The position numbers and the translations under genes were made by a program. Below are positions 8,073 through 10,883 of a DNA stretch of 10,883 nt, one piece after another. This stretch comes from an uncultured Eubacteriaceae bacterium (GTDB lineage Bacteria; Bacillota; Clostridia; Eubacteriales; Anaerofustaceae), in the NCBI GenBank assembly GCA_947058225.1, contig CAMSGF010000014.1, positions 1 to 10,883 of the forward strand, written 5' to 3'. A model generated the notes under the pieces. That model had not been told where the DNA came from. It saw nothing but the letters and a program-made list of their open reading frames with translations, and searched no databases. Numbering within the stretch: the stretch's first letter is position 1; the number at the start of each line of letters is the position of its first letter.

Positions 8073-8621
8073 TTATTTATATGAAGATTTAAAATATTTG
8101 TATAAATTATAAAAAAACCATACGAACATAAATAGATACAACACGCTCATAACTATAAATATTCCAAAGAGTATGTGATTTGCTTTTCCGTTTAAATTTC
8201 CTTGCAAAAATATCTGAGGCAGTATAACAAAGAAAAATATTATAATCAAAGGGATAACTCTTCCCTTAAATACTCTTTTTATCATCTGAAATCTCGATTC
8301 ATCATCACAAAAAATTTCTTCTGTGTCATTTTTCATCTCACTTACGGGCTTTCTGAAATATGTATATCCAAAAAAGTCTTGTATATATTCCCACCCGCAG
8401 TCATTAAACATTTTGATATACTCATTCTTATCTGAAACATTAACATTATAATCTAACTGATAGACTACATCTTCCATTTCACATCTTTTAAAATGATAAC
8501 AACATAAAAAATTAAGCTTTTCAAATTTCCACCCGTTTTTATGCTCTTCTCTCAAATATTCTTCTTCTTTTTTCCATTCGCATATTGTAAAAAAACGAAT
8601 TGCAATTTTTTTATTTTTCAT
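8073..8621 (-). CDS. DUF2812 domain membrane protein
   Basis: This 182-residue protein has no known biochemical role. Residues about 8-110 match the DUF2812 family: RFFTICEWKKEEEYLREEHKNGW at the start, then YHFKRCEMEDVVYQLDYN, CGWEYIQDFFGYTYFRKPV and the FCDDESR segment (104-110). Two hydrophobic helices follow, about 122-139 (VIPLIIIFFFVILPQIFL) and 149-175, separated by a short polar turn. The soluble part is thus probably cytoplasmic and the protein held in the membrane by a C-terminal hairpin. The start has GGAGG (8631-8635) 9 bases upstream and lies 11 bases inside padR, so the two are co-translated. DUF2812 proteins are often found beside PadR regulators in Firmicutes, which suggests the regulator controls or responds through it. 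Confidence 0.85.
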   Translation of the reverse strand: MKNKKIAIRFFTICEWKKEEEYLREEHKNGWKFEKLNFLCCYHFKRCEMEDVVYQLDYNVNVSDKNEYIKMFNDCGWEYIQDFFGYTYFRKPVSEMKNDTEEIFCDDESRFQMIKRVFKGRVIPLIIIFFFVILPQIFLQGNLNGKANHILFGIFIVMSVLYLFMFVWFFYNLYKYFKSSYK

Positions 8622-8937
8622 AATAAAAAACCTCCGATATGTTTTTATGCAGTCTTTTTATTCTCTTTAGCTCTATATCTAAAATCTGTTTTCCAAGTTC
8701 TGTTATGATATAGATTTTTCTTTTGTTTTCTTCCCTGACAAATTTAATTAGATTATCCTTTTCCATTTTTGCAAGGCTTCCATACATCGTTCCGGGGCTT
8801 ATTATTATCTCTCCTTCAGTCAGTTTCTCTACTTTTTTTACTATGTTATACCCATGATTTTCTTCCATAAGGCACAAAAGAATATAAAAGCCTGTCTCCG
8901 TCATAGGAATGTATACTTTTTTTATGTGTGCATTCAT
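8611..8937 (-). CDS. PadR-family transcriptional regulator
   Basis: This 108-residue winged-helix protein is of the short PadR type. Features are TETGFYILLCLMEENHGYNIVKKVEKLT (the first helices), the recognition-helix motif ISPGTMYGSLAKMEKDNLI (46-64), the wing strands FVREENKRKIYIITELGKQIL (66-86), and a short C-terminal helix for dimerisation. PadR proteins bind inverted repeats as dimers, usually as repressors, and release DNA on binding a ligand or stress signal. The GGAG site 8 bases upstream supports Met1, although Met12 is the point where family similarity starts. Its promoter is overlaid by two palindromes, so autorepression of the whole leftward unit is likely. The ligand is unknown. 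Confidence 0.93.
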   Translation of the reverse strand: MNAHIKKVYIPMTETGFYILLCLMEENHGYNIVKKVEKLTEGEIIISPGTMYGSLAKMEKDNLIKFVREENKRKIYIITELGKQILDIELKRIKRLHKNISEVFYYEK

Positions 8938-8955
8938 TTTATTTTCTCCGCAAAA

Positions 8956-8974
8956 TATATCGTACTACGATATA
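8956..8974. promoter_or_regulatory. probable PadR operator 1 (perfect palindrome)
   Basis: TATATCGTACTACGATATA is a perfect 19-base inverted repeat around a central C (8965). It covers the predicted transcription start and touches the -10 of the padR promoter. Its position and symmetry fit a dimeric repressor site for the PadR protein encoded next to it; binding is inferred. Confidence 0.75.
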
Positions 8975-9002
8975 GTATAGCACTGCGATATATATTTGTC
9001 AA
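8974..9002 (-). promoter_or_regulatory. housekeeping sigma promoter of the padR unit
   Basis: On the minus strand TTGACA (9002-8997) and TATACT (8979-8974) are separated by exactly 17 bases, close to the vegetative consensus. Transcription would start near 8967, leaving a leader of about 30 bases with GGAG before the padR ATG. Confidence 0.85.
8976..8990. promoter_or_regulatory. probable PadR operator 2 (imperfect palindrome)
   Basis: TATAGCACTGCGATA has 7-base arms with one mismatch around position 8983 and shares the GCGATA/CGATA half-site with operator 1. The centres are 18 bases apart, nearly two helix turns, so two dimers could bind the same face. It covers the -10 and part of the promoter spacer. 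Confidence 0.55.
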
Positions 9003-9103
9003 TTTTAAATAATGATTTAAAAATTCTTTTCTTTTTATGGTTTGTTATTCATCATTATATTAAAGGGGGTAATTTGTTTTTTAATGCCTTTATATGTGTC
9101 GGT

Positions 9104-9236
9104 TTGATTTGTCTTTTAAATTGCTTTATTGAAAAAAATGGGGGGGGAGATATTGTTTGTTTTACAGAATATTTGAAATTATTTTAATGTGTTATGAGTT
9201 TTTTATATGCGTTGATTAATTTATTTTTAAATTATT
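9104..9236. repeat. direct repeat copy A (about 130 bases)
   Basis: This unit recurs at 9287-9413. Both begin TTGATTTGTCTTTTAAATTG, pass an A-run followed by a G-run (8 G at 9140-9147 here), then AGATATTGTTTGTTTT, then a 62-base stretch (9166-9227) identical to the second copy. The units differ by small changes and by the length of the G-run. I recognise no known repeat family. Confidence 0.85.
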
Positions 9237-9286
9237 GTATAAGGATTATTTGACTTTTGGTTCATTTTAAATTTTTTATGTATTGA

Positions 9287-9413
9287 TTGATTTGTCTTTT
9301 AAATTGACTTACTAAAAAAGGGGGGAGATATTGTTTGTTTTTTAGAATATTTGAAATTATTTTAATGTGTTATGAGTTTTTTATATGCGTTGATTAATTT
9401 ATTTTAAAGTTAT
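9287..9413. repeat. direct repeat copy B (about 130 bases)
   Basis: Second copy of the unit at 9104-9236, displaced by 178-183 bases. Its G-run has 6 G (9320-9325) and its identical 62-base block is 9344-9405. A shortened third relative, with 5 G at 9065-9069 followed by a T-rich stretch and TATATG, precedes copy A. Confidence 0.85.
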
Positions 9414-9437
9414 TTCTTTATTAAAAATATAAGAAAA

Positions 9438-9530
9438 TATAAATACAGATTAAGGATAAATAAAATATTATAAAAAATAAATACAGACTGAAGATAGGGG
9501 AAAATATTAAGGGTAAATGATAATTATATA
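9438..9530. repeat. short AT-rich direct repeats
   Basis: ATAAATACAGA(T/C)T(A/G)A(G/A)GATA occurs from about 9439 and again from about 9477, 38 bases apart, each followed by an (A)AATATTA end. A third partial copy of the second half (ATTAAGGGTAAATGATAATTA) starts near 9506. The repeats sit 80-170 bases upstream of the oxidoreductase start and could be regulatory or simple slippage products. Confidence 0.55.
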
Positions 9531-9610
9531 ACTTTAATATATTGATAGAAACACGTATTAAAACAAAAAATAAAGTCAAAAATAAAAGCAATATTATATA
9601 GGAGTTTGAA

Positions 9611-10883
9611 ATGAAAGACAGTTCAATATGGATGGAAAATGAAGTGGAGCATTTTCCTTGTTTAAAAAAGGATATAAAGACAAAGACGCTTATAATAGGT
9701 GCGGGAATTACGGGTGTTTCTCTCGCTTATTATCTTGAAAAGAGAAATGAAGATTTTATTTTAGTTGAAAGGGATAGGATAGCGGGAAAAACAAGCGGAC
9801 ATAATTCTGCCCATTTAACCGCTCAGCATGGGGCAATATATTATAAGTATATCAAAGATAAATCTCTTTCATATGCAAGAAAAATATATGAGCAAAATCA
9901 GTTTGCAATAGATGAAATTGAAAGAATATGCAAAAAAGAAAATATAGACTGTGATTTTAAAAGGGTTAATTCATTTATATTTTCTAAGGAGAAAAAGGGG
10001 TATAGGAAGATATTAAAAGAGTATCGTGCGTACAAAAAGCTTAATATAAAAGGAGAGTTAGTCGGCAGGGGAAACCTCCCTTTTGGGAAATACCCGATGT
10101 TAAAAATGGAAAATCAGGCGTATTTTAATCCGAGAAAATATATAACAGGGCTTGTAGATACCATTGATAAAAATAAAATACACGAGCATACTCCTGTATT
10201 AAAAATTGATACAAAAAGCAATGTGTGTTTTACCGATAAGGTTAAAATCGAGGCGGAAAATATAGTTATAGCAACGAGATATCCGATAATAAATTTCCCT
10301 GGTATGTATTTTACCAAATTAAAGCAAAAAGTAAGCTATATAAACGTGTTTGAGTATAAGGAGGGGAAAGATAAGGATATTTTTGAAGGCAATATGTTTT
10401 CTTCCATTGATAAAAAGGGCCATACTTTCAGGCTTTATGATGATAAGCTTATTGTCGCAGGGGAAAGCCACAGAGTCGGGTGTGAAAAAAATACCGACCA
10501 CCACGAAAAAATAACAAAATATATTGATACTATCTATCCAAATTTAAAGTTATTGTATACTTTTTCTGCTATGGACAGTATAAGTATAGATGATATGGCT
10601 TATGTCGGACATTACGCAAAGAAACTCGGCAGTATATACCTTGCCACAGGGTTTAGGAAATGGGGGCTTACCACGAGCAATGTATCCGCAAGAATTTTGG
10701 CTGATTATATAATAAATAATAAGGATAATTCTCTCTTTTCTCCATTTAGAAAGAAAAATGCATCTGCGATGCTTCGTCTTATATCTCAAAATATCGTAGG
10801 ATTCTTTGAATTTATAAAAGGTTATATATTAAAACCAAAGGCAGAAATCGAAGGCAACACTTTAATATTAACTATTCCTGAAT
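9611..10883 (+). CDS. FAD-dependent oxidoreductase (DAO fold), 3' end cut by window
   Basis: The frame is open from the ATG at 9611 (AGGAG about 7 bases upstream) to the window edge, giving at least 424 codons. The N-terminus has the dinucleotide-binding GAGITG (30-35) with the ribose-binding E53 at the end of FILVE. TSGHNSAHLTAQHG (61-74) and ATGFRKWGLTTSNVSA (345-360) match the flavin-binding blocks of the DAO/glycine-oxidase-like family. The order of blocks resembles clostridial FAD oxidoreductases that carry a C-terminal Rieske [2Fe-2S] domain. That domain would start about where the window ends, so its presence is not shown. The substrate is probably an amine or amino acid, but this is inference. 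It points away from the padR unit across a 670-base gap. Confidence 0.88.
   Translation, partial: MKDSSIWMENEVEHFPCLKKDIKTKTLIIGAGITGVSLAYYLEKRNEDFILVERDRIAGKTSGHNSAHLTAQHGAIYYKYIKDKSLSYARKIYEQNQFAIDEIERICKKENIDCDFKRVNSFIFSKEKKGYRKILKEYRAYKKLNIKGELVGRGNLPFGKYPMLKMENQAYFNPRKYITGLVDTIDKNKIHEHTPVLKIDTKSNVCFTDKVKIEAENIVIATRYPIINFPGMYFTKLKQKVSYINVFEYKEGKDKDIFEGNMFSSIDKKGHTFRLYDDKLIVAGESHRVGCEKNTDHHEKITKYIDTIYPNLKLLYTFSAMDSISIDDMAYVGHYAKKLGSIYLATGFRKWGLTTSNVSARILADYIINNKDNSLFSPFRKKNASAMLRLISQNIVGFFEFIKGYILKPKAEIEGNTLILTIPE

Larger units (their letters stand above)
9003..9610. other. noncoding AT-rich gap made largely of degenerate repeats
   Basis: No convincing gene lies between the padR promoter and the oxidoreductase gene. 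A 63-codon open frame at 8996-9187 overlaps the promoter -35, has no ribosome binding site and is built from repeat sequence. The left two thirds hold G-tract repeats and the right third an AT-rich set of short direct repeats. No tRNA, rRNA or recognisable riboswitch was seen. A promoter for the rightward gene must lie here, but no clean -35/-10 pair stands out. Confidence 0.7.

Noticed and set aside
7825..8112. 95-codon plus-strand open frame across the sigma gene start
   Set aside because: It runs antisense through sigma region 2 and the intergenic gap, with no ribosome binding site and no domain.
8996..9187. 63-codon open frame on the + strand beside padR
   Set aside because: It overlaps the -35 of the padR promoter, has no ribosome binding site and consists of the repeat sequence; copy B of the repeat does not preserve the frame.
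9061..9413. CRISPR array or insertion-sequence remnant
   Set aside because: The repeats are too long, too few and unevenly spaced for CRISPR, and there are no terminal inverted repeats, transposase fragments or target-site duplications visible.
10114..10789. three minus-strand open frames inside the oxidoreductase region
   Set aside because: They lie opposite a continuous plus-strand frame with clear FAD-binding motifs and have no ribosome binding sites or recognisable domains.

Overview
The window reads as chromosomal DNA of a low-GC Gram-positive anaerobe of the Clostridia type. This rests on the strong AT bias, GGAGG-type ribosome binding sites, the YigZ/RuvAB/QueA gene content, a ZAS-type anti-sigma factor and a PadR-DUF2812 pair. 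The genus cannot be fixed from the sequence alone. No RNA gene, transposase, CRISPR array or phage gene was found.

Left part (1-6575, + strand): eight closely packed genes in one direction. They are the tail of a PHP-family phosphatase, a YigZ/IMPACT protein, a small stand-alone PAS protein, ruvA, ruvB, queA, an aspartate-type aminotransferase and purB. Gaps are at most about 25 bases, four junctions overlap, and the run ends at a strong intrinsic terminator, so it is probably one transcript. The set is mostly housekeeping: Holliday-junction branch migration, queuosine synthesis, amino-acid transamination and purine synthesis. A second terminator facing the other way separates it from the next unit.

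Middle part (6643-9002, - strand): a four-gene regulatory unit transcribed leftward in the order padR, a DUF2812 membrane protein, an ECF sigma factor and its zinc-finger membrane anti-sigma factor. In front of padR is a near-consensus promoter (TTGACA-N17-TATACT). A perfect 19-base palindrome and a second imperfect palindrome overlap it, which looks like PadR autoregulation. The 43-base gap before the sigma gene carries a possible ECF-type promoter (TGTAAC-N17-GTAT). The unit may therefore have two layers of control: PadR from outside and the sigma factor on itself.

Right part (about 9003-10883): a roughly 600-base noncoding AT-rich stretch built from degenerate direct repeats, including a 62-base perfect duplication and three A-run/G-run tracts. 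It is followed by a + strand FAD-dependent oxidoreductase of the glycine-oxidase/DAO fold, cut by the window end. Relatives of this enzyme often carry a C-terminal Rieske domain, which would lie outside the window.

The most interesting points are the PadR-DUF2812-sigma/anti-sigma unit with its operators, the orphan PAS protein inside the ruvAB operon, and the unexplained intergenic repeat array.
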